Shown: piece by piece, positions 33,780 through 42,988 of the stretch
How positions within the stretch are numbered: position 1 is the first letter of the stretch
Layout: every line of letters starts with the position of its first letter
Assembly: GCF_027922265.1 (NCBI RefSeq)
Contig: NZ_BSFI01000006.1
Coordinates: 124,001 to 188,000, forward strand
Source: Hansschlegelia plantiphila
GTDB taxonomy: Bacteria > Pseudomonadota > Alphaproteobacteria > Rhizobiales > Methylopilaceae
Length of the DNA: 64,000 nucleotides
Reading direction: 5' to 3'
The notes under the pieces: model-generated
Told to the model about the DNA's origin: nothing
Database searches by the model: none
The model's input: only the letters and a program-made list of their open reading frames with translations
Position numbers and translations under genes: made by a program

Positions 33780-35066
33780 TCAGGCGTTCGGCAGGTGATC
33801 GAGCGGGTTGACCGAGGTCGCGCCCTTGCGGACTTCGAAATGGAGCTGAGGCGAAGTCACGTTGCCGGTGGCGCCGGATTCGGCGATCACCTGACCGCGG
33901 CGGACGCTGTCGCCGCGCTTCACGTTCAGCTTGCTGTTGTGGGCGTAGGCGGTGACCCAGCCGTTCGAGTGACGAATCAGCACCAGATTGCCGAAGCCCT
34001 TCAGCTCGCTGCCGGCGTAGGCGACGACGCCGTCGTCGGACGCCTTCACGTCGGTGCCTTCGGGAACCGCGAGGTTGATGCCGTCGTTCGAGGCGCCGCT
34101 CGTCTTGGAGCCGTAGGCCGAGATAACCCGGCCGCGCACCGGCCAGCGGAAGGACGGTCCGGTCGGCGCCGCCTCAGGAGCCGGATCGGAGGTCTTCAGG
34201 GACGCCGTCTTCACGTTGTCGTTGGACTGGGCGACCGGCTTGGACGGCGCGGCGAAGGCCTGGCTCTCCGGCTGCTGGGCCTCGACGGCGGGCTTGATCG
34301 CAGGCGCCGCCGCAGTCTTCTGGACCGCGGGCGCGGGCTTGAGCGGCGCGGGCTTGGGAGCTTCCGCCCCCTTGGCCTGCGGGCCGGTGACGAACTGCAT
34401 GCGTCCCTGCTGACCGGCGGCAGGCTGCGGGCGCATCGGTTCCGGCGCGGAGCGCGGCTGGCTCTCCGGCTCGGACGCCGAGGCCATGCGCTGCGGCGCC
34501 GACGGGCCGCCGGCGCCCGAATAGACCGGGATCACCAGCTGCCGCCCGGGGCCGACGCCGTTGGCGCTCTGCAGGTTGTTGGCCTGCATGATCGCGCTCG
34601 CCGGCACGCCGTAGCGCTGCGACAGGGTGTGGATGCTCTCGCCCTGCCGGAGGGTGACGACCGAACCGCCGTCGCCCGACCAGTTTGACGACGACGCCGG
34701 CGCGCCGGCCCTGACGGGCGGCAGGGAGCCGGTGGTGCGGGGCTCGAGCGAGGAGGAGCGGTATTCCCCGTCGCCCCGCCCGCCGCCTTGTCCGCCGTCG
34801 AAGCCGCGCATCGGCCGGGCCTGTGGCCCGCTCGGCGCGCCGAGCGGCGCCCGCTCGACCCGCGCGGACGGCGCCGCCTGGATCGATCCGGTCGAGGCCG
34901 GCTCGCGCCGGGGCGTGGCCCGCGACGTCTGGTATGGGTTGGCGTCTGGGTCTCCGCCGAAGCGGAATGTGTCGGAGCTGCAGGCCCCGAGCGTGCTGGC
35001 GCCGAGAACCACCACAGCGACGCGCGCCAGAAGTTCAGAACGCAGGCACGGAACGATTTTACGCAT
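33780..35066 (-). CDS. nlpD: NlpD-like LysM/LytM lipoprotein, probable amidase activator
   Basis: A 428-residue lipoprotein. The signal peptide ends in the lipobox LGAC (VVVLGASTLGACSSD). A LysM domain (VVTLRQGESIHTLSQRYGVP ... GRQLVIPVY) sits in the middle third, a Pro/Ala-rich linker follows, and a C-terminal LytM/M23 domain is present (VVAYAGSELKGFGNLVLIRH, HSNGWVTAYAHNSKL). The zinc ligands of active M23 enzymes are altered: the H-x3-D site reads SNDGINLAV and the H-x-H site reads PQLHFEV. This is the pattern of NlpD/EnvC-type proteins that activate amidases rather than cut peptidoglycan. It is the distal gene of the dgt-to-nlpD block. Confidence 0.88.
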   Translation of the reverse strand: MRKIVPCLRSELLARVAVVVLGASTLGACSSDTFRFGGDPDANPYQTSRATPRREPASTGSIQAAPSARVERAPLGAPSGPQARPMRGFDGGQGGGRGDGEYRSSSLEPRTTGSLPPVRAGAPASSSNWSGDGGSVVTLRQGESIHTLSQRYGVPASAIMQANNLQSANGVGPGRQLVIPVYSGAGGPSAPQRMASASEPESQPRSAPEPMRPQPAAGQQGRMQFVTGPQAKGAEAPKPAPLKPAPAVQKTAAAPAIKPAVEAQQPESQAFAAPSKPVAQSNDNVKTASLKTSDPAPEAAPTGPSFRWPVRGRVISAYGSKTSGASNDGINLAVPEGTDVKASDDGVVAYAGSELKGFGNLVLIRHSNGWVTAYAHNSKLNVKRGDSVRRGQVIAESGATGNVTSPQLHFEVRKGATSVNPLDHLPNA

Positions 35067-35457
35067 GTTGGACACTCGCCACGTACACGACCGACATGAA
35101 GAGAGTTAAAGCGCGTTGAGGTAAACGGAGAGTTAGTGCGCTGAGCAAAAGCCACGAAGCCGCCGCAAATCTTGATCGCGGGGATAAGCGGGGATCGAGG
35201 CGTGTCGTTCTGATCCCTCCTTGCGTCGGCGGCTTCAACCGCAGAGCTCCACCGCCGGCATCGGTCCTCCGGCCAAGCCGGAGGACGACGGGAGCGAGAC
35301 CCCCAACCGGGCGGACTTAATCTCGCTCTCGCAGAACGAACTCGCCGTGGTCCGGCTCGACCGGACCACCCAGGCCGGGCGTCGAACGCGAAGGCCGGGA
35401 TTCCCTGTCCCCGCCCCTTCCCCCTTCTCCCGCGACGGAGGAAGGACGGAAAATCCC
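35067..35457. other. 391-bp intergenic region between pcm and nlpD
   Basis: No gene is supported here. The nlpD promoter must lie in its left part (about 35070-35220). The right half holds the family B repeat listed separately. Short open frames through the repeat are not credible. Confidence 0.6.
35263..35370. repeat. Family B repeat downstream of pcm
   Basis: Two hairpins, GTCCTCCGGcca...CCGGAGGAC (35263-35285) and GTGGTCCGGctc...CCGGACCAC (35347-35369), correspond to the two hairpins of the element inside cobN (4118-4206). The sequence after the second, CCCAGGCCGGGCGTCGAACG, also parallels the cobN copy read in reverse. Confidence 0.75.
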
Positions 35458-36123
35458 TCACAGCGCCTTCGCGACGCCTTGCATCAGCGGGGGCACGCGG
35501 ACGGATGCGATGGTGGTCTCGTCGAGCGATCCGTCCCTGGCCTTTACGAACCGCGTCAGCCGCTGGCCCGAGCCGTCGCCGACCGGCGCGATCATGACGC
35601 CCCCGGCCTTGAGCTGGTTGAGAAGCGCAGAAGGCGGCGTCGTGACGGCGGCGGTGATCAGGATGCGCTCGTAGGGCGCGTGCGCCGCGTGGCCGAGCGC
35701 GCCGTCGGCGACGATGGCGGTGACGTTTCCGACCCCGCCGAGATCGCCCAGGCGCCGTTCGGCGTTCTCGACCAGCGTTCGCCAGCGGTCGATCGTGAAC
35801 ACGCGGCGCGCGAGCCGGGACAGGATCGCGGCGCAGTAGCCCGTGCCCGTCCCGATCTCGAGCACGCTGTCCAGGTCGCCGACGCCGAGCGCGTCGACCA
35901 TCGTCGCGATCTGGGACGGCGATTCGAGCGTCTGTCCGCAGGCGATCGGCAGCGCGCGATCGGCGTAAGCCGCGTCGCGCAGCCGCGACGGCGCGAACTG
36001 CGAGCGGGGGATGGTCTCGAGCGCGATCAGCGTGCGGGTGTGGAGCACGCCCCGGCTGCGCAGGCCGAGCACCAGCTCCGCCCGGCGCGTGCGCTCCGCC
36101 TCGTCGATCTCTGACGCCGTCAT
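35458..36123 (-). CDS. pcm: Protein-L-isoaspartate O-methyltransferase family protein
   Basis: A 221-residue Pcm-type SAM methylase with IPRSQFAPSRLRDAAYAD, IACGQTLESPSQIATMVDAL, motif I VLEIGTGTGYCAAILSRLA and YERILITAAVTTPPSALLNQ. The family repairs isoaspartyl damage in proteins. It follows surE on the same strand, the usual alphaproteobacterial order. The ATG at 36123 lies inside a palindromic repeat, so the first codons (Met-Thr-Ala) and the ribosome-site region come from the repeat. An upstream ATG at 36216 is less likely. Confidence 0.92.
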   Translation of the reverse strand: MTASEIDEAERTRRAELVLGLRSRGVLHTRTLIALETIPRSQFAPSRLRDAAYADRALPIACGQTLESPSQIATMVDALGVGDLDSVLEIGTGTGYCAAILSRLARRVFTIDRWRTLVENAERRLGDLGGVGNVTAIVADGALGHAAHAPYERILITAAVTTPPSALLNQLKAGGVMIAPVGDGSGQRLTRFVKARDGSLDETTIASVRVPPLMQGVAKAL

Positions 36124-36213
36124 GCCCGCCATTGCGGGCGTCCACGACTGTCTCGATATGGGGTCACTCGATGATCCAAGTCGTGGATACCCGGCTCCGC
36201 CGGGCATGACGGC
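36116..36213. repeat. Family C palindromic repeat between surE and pcm
   Basis: The left arm GCCGTCATGCCCGCC...GTCCACGAC begins at 36116 and the right arm GTCGTGGATACCCGG...GGGCATGACGGC ends at 36213. They are inverted copies with small differences. The element overlaps the first codons of pcm. Confidence 0.85.
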
Positions 36214-36240
36214 CAATGGCCGGGCCCGGCCTTCGCCGAC

Positions 36241-37008
36241 TCAGTCGGCGGCGAACACGGCCTCAAGTCCGTCGAACAGCGCCTCGTCCGTCAAGTCGAT
36301 CTTGAGCGGCGTCACCGAAATCCGCCGGTCGCGGATGGCGGCGAGGTCGGTGCCCTCTCCCGCCTCGTACCGGCCGCGGCCGAAAACGATCCAGAAATAG
36401 GGATTGCCGCGACCGTCCGTGCGGGCCTCGATCTTGAGCAGCTCCTGGTTGCGCTGGCCCTGGCGCGTGACCGCCACGCCCTCGACCTCGTTCGCTTCGC
36501 AACCCGGGAAGTTGACGTTGACCAGCCGGTCGCGGGCGAAACCCGCCTTGATGATGCGCGAGACGACGTCCGCGCCATGCGCGCGCGCGGAGGCGAACAT
36601 GTCGTCGATCTCGCGTTCGCGGTTGAAGTTCTGCGACAGCGCAATCGACGGGATCCCGAGCAGCGTGCCTTCGATCGCGCCCGCGATGGTGCCCGAATAG
36701 GTGACGTCCTCGGCGACGTTCTGCCCGCGGTTGACGCCGGACAGGATCAGGTCCGGCCTTATGTCGGCCAGCACGTGGCGCACGCCCATGATCACGCAGT
36801 CGCTCGGCGTGCCGCGCACCGCGAAGCGCTTTTCCCCCAGTTCGCGGAGCCGCAGCGGATCGCTGAGCGAAATCGAGTGCGACGCGCCGGACTGGTCGGT
36901 CTCCGGCGCGACGATCCAGACGTCGTCGGAGAGCTCCGACGCGATCTGCTCAAGCGCCTCGAGGCCCTCGGCGTGCACGCCGTCGTCGTTGGTGAGGAGG
37001 ATTCTCAT
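36241..37008 (-). CDS. surE: SurE, 5'-nucleotidase
   Basis: A 255-residue SurE protein with the metal-binding start MRILLTNDDGVHAEGLEALE, then WIVAPETDQSGASHSISLSD, RGTPSDCVIMGVRHVL, LILSGVNRGQNVAEDVTYSG and TIAGAIEGTLLGIPSIALSQ. It dephosphorylates nucleoside 5'-monophosphates and is often linked with Pcm in stress repair. The ATG at 37008 gives the canonical N-terminus; an upstream ATG at 37050 adds 14 atypical residues. Confidence 0.96.
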   Translation of the reverse strand: MRILLTNDDGVHAEGLEALEQIASELSDDVWIVAPETDQSGASHSISLSDPLRLRELGEKRFAVRGTPSDCVIMGVRHVLADIRPDLILSGVNRGQNVAEDVTYSGTIAGAIEGTLLGIPSIALSQNFNREREIDDMFASARAHGADVVSRIIKAGFARDRLVNVNFPGCEANEVEGVAVTRQGQRNQELLKIEARTDGRGNPYFWIVFGRGRYEAGEGTDLAAIRDRRISVTPLKIDLTDEALFDGLEAVFAAD

Positions 37009-37063
37009 GCGGCGCGTTTCCAGCTGACGGCGCGCATGCGCGCGCGCCATGTAGAGGTGAGGA

Positions 37064-38344
37064 TCACGACGCGCGCTCGATCGTCGTCATCCCGCCCATG
37101 TAACCCTGCAGCGCTGCGGGAATCGCGATGGAGCCGTCCGGCTGCTGGTAGTTCTCCAGCACCGCGACCAGCGCTCGACCAACGGCGACGCCGGAGCCGT
37201 TCAGCGTGTGGACGAAGCGCGTGCCCTTGCCCTCGGCCGGGCGGTAGCGGGCGTTCATGCGCCGCGCCTGGAAGTCGCCGCAGACCGAGCAGCTCGAAAT
37301 CTCGCGATAGGTCTTCTGCGCGGGCAGCCAGACCTCGATGTCGTAGGTCTTGCGCGAGGAGAAGCCCATGTCGCCGGCGCAGAGCGTGATGGTGCGGAAC
37401 GGCAGCTCCAGCCGCTTCAGCACTTCCTCGGCGCAAGACAGCATGCGCTCGTGCTCCTTGAGCGCCTTCTCGGGCGTGGTGATCGAGACCAGCTCCACCT
37501 TGGTGAACTGGTGCTGGCGGATCAGCCCGCGCGTGTCGCGGCCCGCGGACCCGGCTTCCGCGCGGAAGCACGGCGTGCCGGCGGTGACGCGTAAGGGGAG
37601 CTCCTCCTCGGAGAGGATCTGTTCGCGCACGAGGTTGGTGAGCGAAACTTCGGCGGTCGGGATCAGCCAGAAGTCAAAGCTCGTGCGGAACTGGTCGTCG
37701 GCGAATTTCGGCAGTTGCGCCGTGCCGAACATCGCCTCGTCGCGCACCAGAAGCGGCGGCGCGATCTCTGTGTAGCCGTGCTCGGTCGTGTGCAGGTCGA
37801 GCATGAAGCTCGCGAGCGCGCGCTCCATGCGCGCCACGCCGCCCTTCAGCACTGCGAAACGCGCGCCGGACATGCGGGCGGCGGCCTCGAAATCGATCAG
37901 CCCGAGCGCCTCGCCCAGATCGTAATGCGCCGTGGCGTTCGGCAGGTCTCGCGGGGTGCCAACGCGATGACGCTCGACGTTCGCGGTCTCGTCGGGGCCG
38001 TCCGGAACCTCGTCGAGCGGAATGTTGGGGATTTCGGCGAGCGTCGCCTGAAGTTCGTCCTCGAGCGCCTTCTGTTCGGCCTCCGCTGCCGGCGCGTCGA
38101 CTTTCAGCCGTCCGACCTCCTCGATCAGGGCGGCGGCGCGCGCCTCGTCCTTCGCCGCCTTGGCCTGCCCGACTTCCTTCGACGCCGCGTTGCGGCGCTC
38201 CTGCATCGCCTGGAGGCGGCCGATGACCTCGCGCCGCTTCTCGTCGATCGCGATCACCCGCGCGCTCTGCGGCGTCAGCCCGCGCCGCGCGAGACCACGG
38301 TCGAAGCTCTCGGGATCGTCGCGGATCAGGCGGATGTCATGCAT
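37064..38344 (-). CDS. serS: SerS, seryl-tRNA synthetase
   Basis: A 426-residue class II aminoacyl-tRNA synthetase. The N-terminal long antiparallel coiled coil (about residues 30-110, [19 protein letters not shown]) binds the tRNA. The core shows motif 2 [20 protein letters not shown], then [20 protein letters not shown] and, near the end, motif 3 [20 protein letters not shown]. It charges tRNA-Ser and tRNA-Sec with serine. It lies between tatC and surE in the conserved order. Confidence 0.97.
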   Translation of the reverse strand: MHDIRLIRDDPESFDRGLARRGLTPQSARVIAIDEKRREVIGRLQAMQERRNAASKEVGQAKAAKDEARAAALIEEVGRLKVDAPAAEAEQKALEDELQATLAEIPNIPLDEVPDGPDETANVERHRVGTPRDLPNATAHYDLGEALGLIDFEAAARMSGARFAVLKGGVARMERALASFMLDLHTTEHGYTEIAPPLLVRDEAMFGTAQLPKFADDQFRTSFDFWLIPTAEVSLTNLVREQILSEEELPLRVTAGTPCFRAEAGSAGRDTRGLIRQHQFTKVELVSITTPEKALKEHERMLSCAEEVLKRLELPFRTITLCAGDMGFSSRKTYDIEVWLPAQKTYREISSCSVCGDFQARRMNARYRPAEGKGTRFVHTLNGSGVAVGRALVAVLENYQQPDGSIAIPAALQGYMGGMTTIERAS

Positions 38345-38444
38345 GAAGGATCGGTCCGAAAAATGATGGCGCTGATGGAGTGCGCGCTCCGACGCTTCCG
38401 GCGTCCCGAAGCGCGCGGCGGGCCAGCCCGAAGCGGCCGCGAGC

Positions 38445-39242
38445 CTACTCGGCGTCGCCGTCGCCGCCGGCCTTGTCCGCCTCGGCCTTCCTCTTCTCGA
38501 TCATTTTGACCACGAAGATCGAGGCTTCGTAGAGAAGCACGGTCGGCACGGCAAGCGCGACCTGACTGATGACGTCGGGCGGGGTGAGGACAGCTGCGAT
38601 CGCGAACACGACGACGATCGCGTAGCGGCGCTTGGAGATCAGCCAAGCCGAATCGATGAAGCCCGCGCGCGCCAGAAGCGTCAGAATCACCGGCGTCTGG
38701 AAGCAGATGCCGAAGGCGAAGATCAGCGTCATGATCAGCGAGAGATATTCGCTGGTCTTGGCGATCAGCTCGATCGAGGCGTGGCCGTCACCGCCCGCCT
38801 GCTGCATCGACAGGAAGAACCGCATCGCGAGCGGCATCGCGACGAAATAGACAAAGCCCGCCCCCATCAGGAACAGGATCGGAGTCGCGATCAGATAGGG
38901 GAAGAACGCCGAGCGCTCGTTCTTGTAGAGGCCGGGGGCGACGAACTTGTAGATCTGGGTCGCGACCAGCGGAAACGAGATGAACCCCGCGCCGAACATC
39001 GCGAGCTTGATCTGTGTGATGAAGTACTCCTGCGGCGCCGTGTATTGCAGGCGGATCGCCTCGGCGGAGCCGGCCGCGATCTCGTAGGGCACGAGCAGGA
39101 TGTTGAAGATGTGCCCCGCGAAGGTGAAGCAGATCGCGAAGGCTGCGACGAAGCCGAGGATCGACTTGATCAGCCGCGACCGCAGCTCGACCAGATGCTC
39201 CATGAGCGGCGCCTTGGTGGCGTCGATGTCGGCCTGACTCAA
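38445..39242 (-). CDS. tatC: TatC, twin-arginine translocase receptor subunit
   Basis: A 265-residue protein with six membrane helices. The conserved cytoplasmic start is [20 protein letters not shown], and [20 protein letters not shown] and [18 protein letters not shown] are also family-specific. It recognises the RR signal with TatB. The ATG overlaps the tatB stop. The C-terminus is charged ([15 protein letters not shown]). A Tat substrate candidate lies at 49239. Confidence 0.97.
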   Translation of the reverse strand: MSQADIDATKAPLMEHLVELRSRLIKSILGFVAAFAICFTFAGHIFNILLVPYEIAAGSAEAIRLQYTAPQEYFITQIKLAMFGAGFISFPLVATQIYKFVAPGLYKNERSAFFPYLIATPILFLMGAGFVYFVAMPLAMRFFLSMQQAGGDGHASIELIAKTSEYLSLIMTLIFAFGICFQTPVILTLLARAGFIDSAWLISKRRYAIVVVFAIAAVLTPPDVISQVALAVPTVLLYEASIFVVKMIEKRKAEADKAGGDGDAE

Positions 39243-39763
39243 CTCACGGCTCCGGGCGGGATCGGCGGCTCGTCCGAGGGCGCGGCGATCGAAGGGTCAT
39301 GGCCGTTCGCATGCGGCGCGGCGGACTGCGCCGCCTCCGGCTCGGGCGATGGAGCGGGGGCGGCGATCGCGGCCAGCTCCGCGTCGGGCTCGGGAATCGG
39401 CGCAAGCGCGGAGGGCGCGTCGGCGGCGCCTTCGGCCGCGGCTCCGGAAAGCGCGGACGGCGCAGGCGTCGCGGCGCCGGCCAATGCGCCGCGGATCTCG
39501 TCGCGCGCCATTTTGAACGGATCGCGCGCGCTCACCATTTTCGAGGCGGTGTTCTTGATGCCCGTCAGGTCCTTGGCGACGTCGTCGAGCTCGGCCTCGC
39601 GCAGGGCCTCGTTGAACTGGGTCTGGAAGTCGCCGGCCATCCGGCGCAGCGTCGCAACCGTCTTGCCGATGGTGCGCAGCAGCGGCGGCAGGTCCTTCGG
39701 ACCGACGACCACGAGCGCGACCACCGCGACGACGAGAAACTCAGACCAGGCGATGTCGAACAT
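39239..39763 (-). CDS. tatB: TatB, twin-arginine translocase subunit
   Basis: A 174-residue protein. One N-terminal helix (MFDIAWSEFLVVAVVALVVV) is followed by the hinge GPKDLPPLLRTIGK and an amphipathic helix RRMAGDFQTQFNEALREAEL, then a low-complexity Ala/Pro/Glu tail. It forms the substrate receptor with TatC. Start and stop place it between tatA and tatC in the order tatABC. Confidence 0.95.
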   Translation of the reverse strand: MFDIAWSEFLVVAVVALVVVGPKDLPPLLRTIGKTVATLRRMAGDFQTQFNEALREAELDDVAKDLTGIKNTASKMVSARDPFKMARDEIRGALAGAATPAPSALSGAAAEGAADAPSALAPIPEPDAELAAIAAPAPSPEPEAAQSAAPHANGHDPSIAAPSDEPPIPPGAVS

Positions 39764-39837
39764 GGAAAAGCCCGCCGGCGGGCGACGCGTGGGGACGGCG
39801 CGTCAGACGCAAGCCGTCCCGGCGGAGCTCGTGCTGA

Positions 39838-40083
39838 TTAAGACTGACGACCGTCGACGCTGCTGACGTTCGGACGGATCGGCTGCTCGGCGGGGCGGTT
39901 CTCGATCGTCTGGGGCCCGCGATGCTGCGACATGCCCTCGGCGACGTCGTCGTCCTCGGCCATGCCCTTCTTGAAGCTTTTGATGCCCTTGGCGAAATCG
40001 CCCATAATGTCCGAGATCTTGCCCCGGCCGCCGAACAGCAGCAGGACGAGCACGCCGACGATCAGCCAGTGGGTGATGCTCAT
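39838..40083 (-). CDS. tatA: TatA, twin-arginine translocase pore subunit
   Basis: An 81-residue protein with a single helix ([20 protein letters not shown]), then [20 protein letters not shown] and an acidic, unstructured tail. TatA oligomers form the passage for folded proteins. It is the first gene of tatABC; the 169 bp upstream, towards scpB, hold nothing recognisable beyond the likely tat promoter. Confidence 0.96.
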   Translation of the reverse strand: MSITHWLIVGVLVLLLFGGRGKISDIMGDFAKGIKSFKKGMAEDDDVAEGMSQHRGPQTIENRPAEQPIRPNVSSVDGRQS

Positions 40084-40252
40084 GACATTTCCTCTCGGTC
40101 GGCCGGGCGGCCGCTTTCAGGGGATCGACGCGCGGCGACGAAATCCGTTCGACGTGACCGGAAACTAGGTCCAGCCCGCAGCGAACACAAGGACTTCCCA
40201 TGAGGCGGGGCGTCACGTGCCCGTCAGGCGCGGCCCGTGTCCCGGCGCGGCG

Positions 40253-40963
40253 TCACTCGTTCTCCTCGTCCCGCGGGAGCGCGTCCTCATCGTCCAGCGG
40301 CTCCTCGTCCTCGGTCAGCGCGTCGTGGTCGACCGGCGGCGGCAGGTCGAGGCCGGGGGGAAGGCGGGCGTCGAGCAGGCCCGCGGCCTTGAGCTCGGCC
40401 AGCCCCGGCAGATCCGACACCTGCTCCAGCCCGAAATGGTCGAGAAATCCTGGCGTGGTGCCGAAGGTCACGGGCCGTCCCGGCGCCTTCCGGCGGCCGC
40501 GGAGGCGGATGAAGCCCGCCTCCAGCAGCGTTTCCAGCGTGTTCCGCGACGTCGCGACGCCGCGAATGTCCTCGATCTCGGCGCGGGTCGCGGGCTGGTG
40601 ATAGGCGATGATCGCGAGAGTCTCGACGGCGGCGCGCGACAGCTTCCTCACCTCGCGCGCGCCGTCGGCGACGGTCGCGGCCACGTCCGGCGCGGTGCGG
40701 AACGCCCAGGCGGAACCGACCCGGCGCAGGTTCACCCCGCGCGGCGCGTAGTCCTCGGCCAGCGCCCGAAGCGCCAGACGGAAGTCGGCGCCTTCGGGCA
40801 AGCGGGCGGCGAGCGCCCTTTCCTCGACCGGTTCGGGGGATACGAACAGCAAGGCTTCGAGGATTCGCATGTGCAGCGGGTCGATCGCCGCGCGTTGCTG
40901 CGCGGTCAGACGGCCGTCGAAGCCCTCGACGGGGAAGAGCGGGGCGTCCTCGCGGGCGTTCAC
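40253..40963 (-). CDS. scpB: ScpB, segregation and condensation protein B
   Basis: A 236-residue protein with two winged-helix domains: LHMRILEALLFVSPEPVEE, GVNLRRVGSAWAFRTAPDV, LSRAAVETLAIIAYHQPATR and IRGVATSRNTLETLLEAGFI. It ends in an acidic tail (DALTEDEEPLDDEDALPRD). It dimerises and binds ScpA in the SMC-ScpAB chromosome complex. Its start overlaps the scpA stop by four bases. Confidence 0.96.
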   Translation of the reverse strand: MNAREDAPLFPVEGFDGRLTAQQRAAIDPLHMRILEALLFVSPEPVEERALAARLPEGADFRLALRALAEDYAPRGVNLRRVGSAWAFRTAPDVAATVADGAREVRKLSRAAVETLAIIAYHQPATRAEIEDIRGVATSRNTLETLLEAGFIRLRGRRKAPGRPVTFGTTPGFLDHFGLEQVSDLPGLAELKAAGLLDARLPPGLDLPPPVDHDALTEDEEPLDDEDALPRDEENE

Positions 40964-41793
40964 GGCTCGGTCTTCCGGGGCGACACCAGCGCGAGCGGCG
41001 CGCCGCTCCGCACGAACAGCGGTCCGAATTCGCGGTCCTGCCGAAGCTCCACCCTGCCCTCGCGGGCGAGCTCAAGCGAAGCGCCGAAGCCTGTCGCGAG
41101 CACGCTTGCGCGCATCTCCGGCGTCATGAAGCGCAGCAGCAGCGCGTCGAGCCGCGCCCAGTCGGCGGAGCGGCCGACAAGCCTCTCGAGCGCGGAGCGG
41201 GCTTCCGCCAGCGTCCAGGTCGGACGCCGCGCGACGGTGACGGCCGTCTTCAGCGAGCGGGTGCGCTGGCGCGCGTAGGCCGAGAGCAGATCGTACAGCG
41301 TCGCGGTCCACAGCGGCGGAGCGTCCGCGGCCCCGGTCGGTCCGGCCCCGCGCGGAAACACGTCGCGGTCGAGCAACGCGCGGTCGAGCAGCGCCGCGCC
41401 CGCCTTGCGCATCGCCTCCAGCCTGCGGAGCCGAAAGGCGAGCGCGGCGGCGACGATTTCGGGCGGGACCTCGTCGTCCTCGACGGGAGCGTCGGGCACC
41501 AGCAGGCGGGATTTGAGGTAGGCGAGCCAGGCGGCCATCACGAGATAGTCGGCGGCGAGGTCCAGCCGCTCGGCGCGGGCGGCTTCGACGAAGGCGAGAT
41601 ACTGCTCGGCGAGTTCGAGGATCGAGATCCGCGCGAGGTCGACCTTCTGCCGCCGGGCGAGATCGAGCAGCAGGTCGAGCGGTCCTTCGAAACCGTCGAG
41701 ATCGACGACGAAGGCGCCGCCCTCATGCGGCGGGCGCTCGTCCGCCTCGAAGGGCGGCGGTTCGTCGAGGGTTCGCTCGGCCACAGGCGACAA
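40960..41793 (-). CDS. scpA: ScpA, segregation and condensation protein A (kleisin)
   Basis: A 277-residue kleisin with VDLDGFEGPLDLLLDLARRQ, KVDLARISILELAEQYLAFV and LAADYLVMAAWLAYLKSRLL near the N-terminus and a C-terminal winged helix. It bridges the SMC heads and carries ScpB. It lies 15 bp downstream of nagZ and is coupled to scpB. Confidence 0.96.
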   Translation of the reverse strand: MSPVAERTLDEPPPFEADERPPHEGGAFVVDLDGFEGPLDLLLDLARRQKVDLARISILELAEQYLAFVEAARAERLDLAADYLVMAAWLAYLKSRLLVPDAPVEDDEVPPEIVAAALAFRLRRLEAMRKAGAALLDRALLDRDVFPRGAGPTGAADAPPLWTATLYDLLSAYARQRTRSLKTAVTVARRPTWTLAEARSALERLVGRSADWARLDALLLRFMTPEMRASVLATGFGASLELAREGRVELRQDREFGPLFVRSGAPLALVSPRKTEP

Positions 41794-41808
41794 AAGCCTC
41801 CGGCGGCG

Positions 41809-42822
41809 TCAGGCGCTCTCGAGGAGGCGGTCGCGCGCGTCGCGCAGGCCCGCGACGTCGACCTCGCCCACCGGCGAAAGCATCTTCGCGGCGCGCTCCG
41901 CCCGTTCGGCCGAGCGCCCCTCGAGCCGCGGCGCCGCCGCCGCGACCTCCAGCATTTCGCCCATGGCGCCGTTGCAATGCAAGGCGATGTCGCAACCTGC
42001 CGCGAGGGCCGACGCCGCCGACGCGCCGACGCCGCCCGAAAGCGCCTTCATCGAGAGGTCGTCGGTGAGCAGCAGCCCGTCGAAGCCGATCAGTCCGCGG
42101 ATGATCTCGGAGATCACGATCGGCGACAGCGTCGCGGGCCGGTCCGGGTCGATCGCCTCGAACACGATATGGCCCGTCATGCCGACGGGCGCCGATTTCA
42201 GCGCCTCGAACGGCCGGAAGTCGGTCGCCTCGAGAGTCGCGCGGTCGGCCGCGACGCGCGGCAGGTGGTAATGGCTGTCGACGGTCGCGCGGCCGTGGCC
42301 GGGCATGTGCTTGATGACCGGCAGCACGCCGCCCGCGAGCATCCCTTCGACGACGGCGAGCCCGAGCGCCGCGACGCCCTCGGCGTCGCCGGCATAGGCC
42401 CGGTCGCCGATCGCCTGCGTCATGCCGTCCGCCGGCAGATCGAGCACGGGCAGGCAGTCGACCGTGATTCCGAGGCTCGCAAGCTCCGCCGCCATCAGCT
42501 CGGCGCCGAGCCGCGCGGCTTCGACGCCCGCGCTTCTATCCCGATCGTAGAGAAGGCCGTAGCGCGCGGCGGGCGGATGTCCGAGCGCGAGCGGCGGACG
42601 GATGCGCTGGACGCGGCCGCCTTCCTGGTCGATCAGCACGGCGGCGTCGTCACGCCCGACGGCGTCGCGGAAATCGGCGCAGAGCGCGCGGATCTGCTCG
42701 GCCGAGACGACGTTGCGGCCGAACAGGATCAGCCCCCAGGGCTCGGCGTCCCGGAAGAACGCGCGCTCGTCCGCGGTGAGTTCGGCGCCGGAACATCCGG
42801 ACACGAAGGCGCGCGTCGCCAT
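41809..42822 (-). CDS. nagZ: NagZ, beta-N-acetylhexosaminidase
   Basis: A 337-residue glycoside hydrolase family 3 enzyme with FGRNVVSAEQIRALCADFR, LIDQEGGRVQRIRPPLA, the catalytic-loop motif VIKHMPGHGRATVDSHYHLP and GLLLTDDLSMKALSGG. It removes GlcNAc from anhydromuropeptides in the cytoplasm during wall recycling. ATG 42822 is used, with AAAGG upstream; the preceding TTG codon is not needed. Confidence 0.96.
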   Translation of the reverse strand: MATRAFVSGCSGAELTADERAFFRDAEPWGLILFGRNVVSAEQIRALCADFRDAVGRDDAAVLIDQEGGRVQRIRPPLALGHPPAARYGLLYDRDRSAGVEAARLGAELMAAELASLGITVDCLPVLDLPADGMTQAIGDRAYAGDAEGVAALGLAVVEGMLAGGVLPVIKHMPGHGRATVDSHYHLPRVAADRATLEATDFRPFEALKSAPVGMTGHIVFEAIDPDRPATLSPIVISEIIRGLIGFDGLLLTDDLSMKALSGGVGASAASALAAGCDIALHCNGAMGEMLEVAAAAPRLEGRSAERAERAAKMLSPVGEVDVAGLRDARDRLLESA

Positions 42823-42889
42823 CAAAGACCTTTCGGGAAGGAAATGAGCCGGGAGCCCGGTCCGGCGCGGCGATCGGCGCGGCAGGCCC

Positions 42890-42982
42890 CTCGCCCGACG
42901 CGGGTGGCGTCATGTCGACCTCTCCCCGCCGGGGAGAGGCGTAGCCGGCGCCTCCCTTTCCCTCTCCCGCGGGGAGAGGTCG
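42890..42982. repeat. Partial family A repeat between the SPOR gene and nagZ
   Basis: CCCCTCGCCCGACGCGGGTGG and GTCGACCTCTCCCCGCCGGG (from about 42915) match the right half of the elements in cobN. The remainder ends TCCCGCGGGGAGAGGTCGA near 42982, giving an inverted pair of shorter arms. The left half of the standard element is missing, so it looks decayed. Confidence 0.75.
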
Positions 42983-42988
42983 AAAGCC

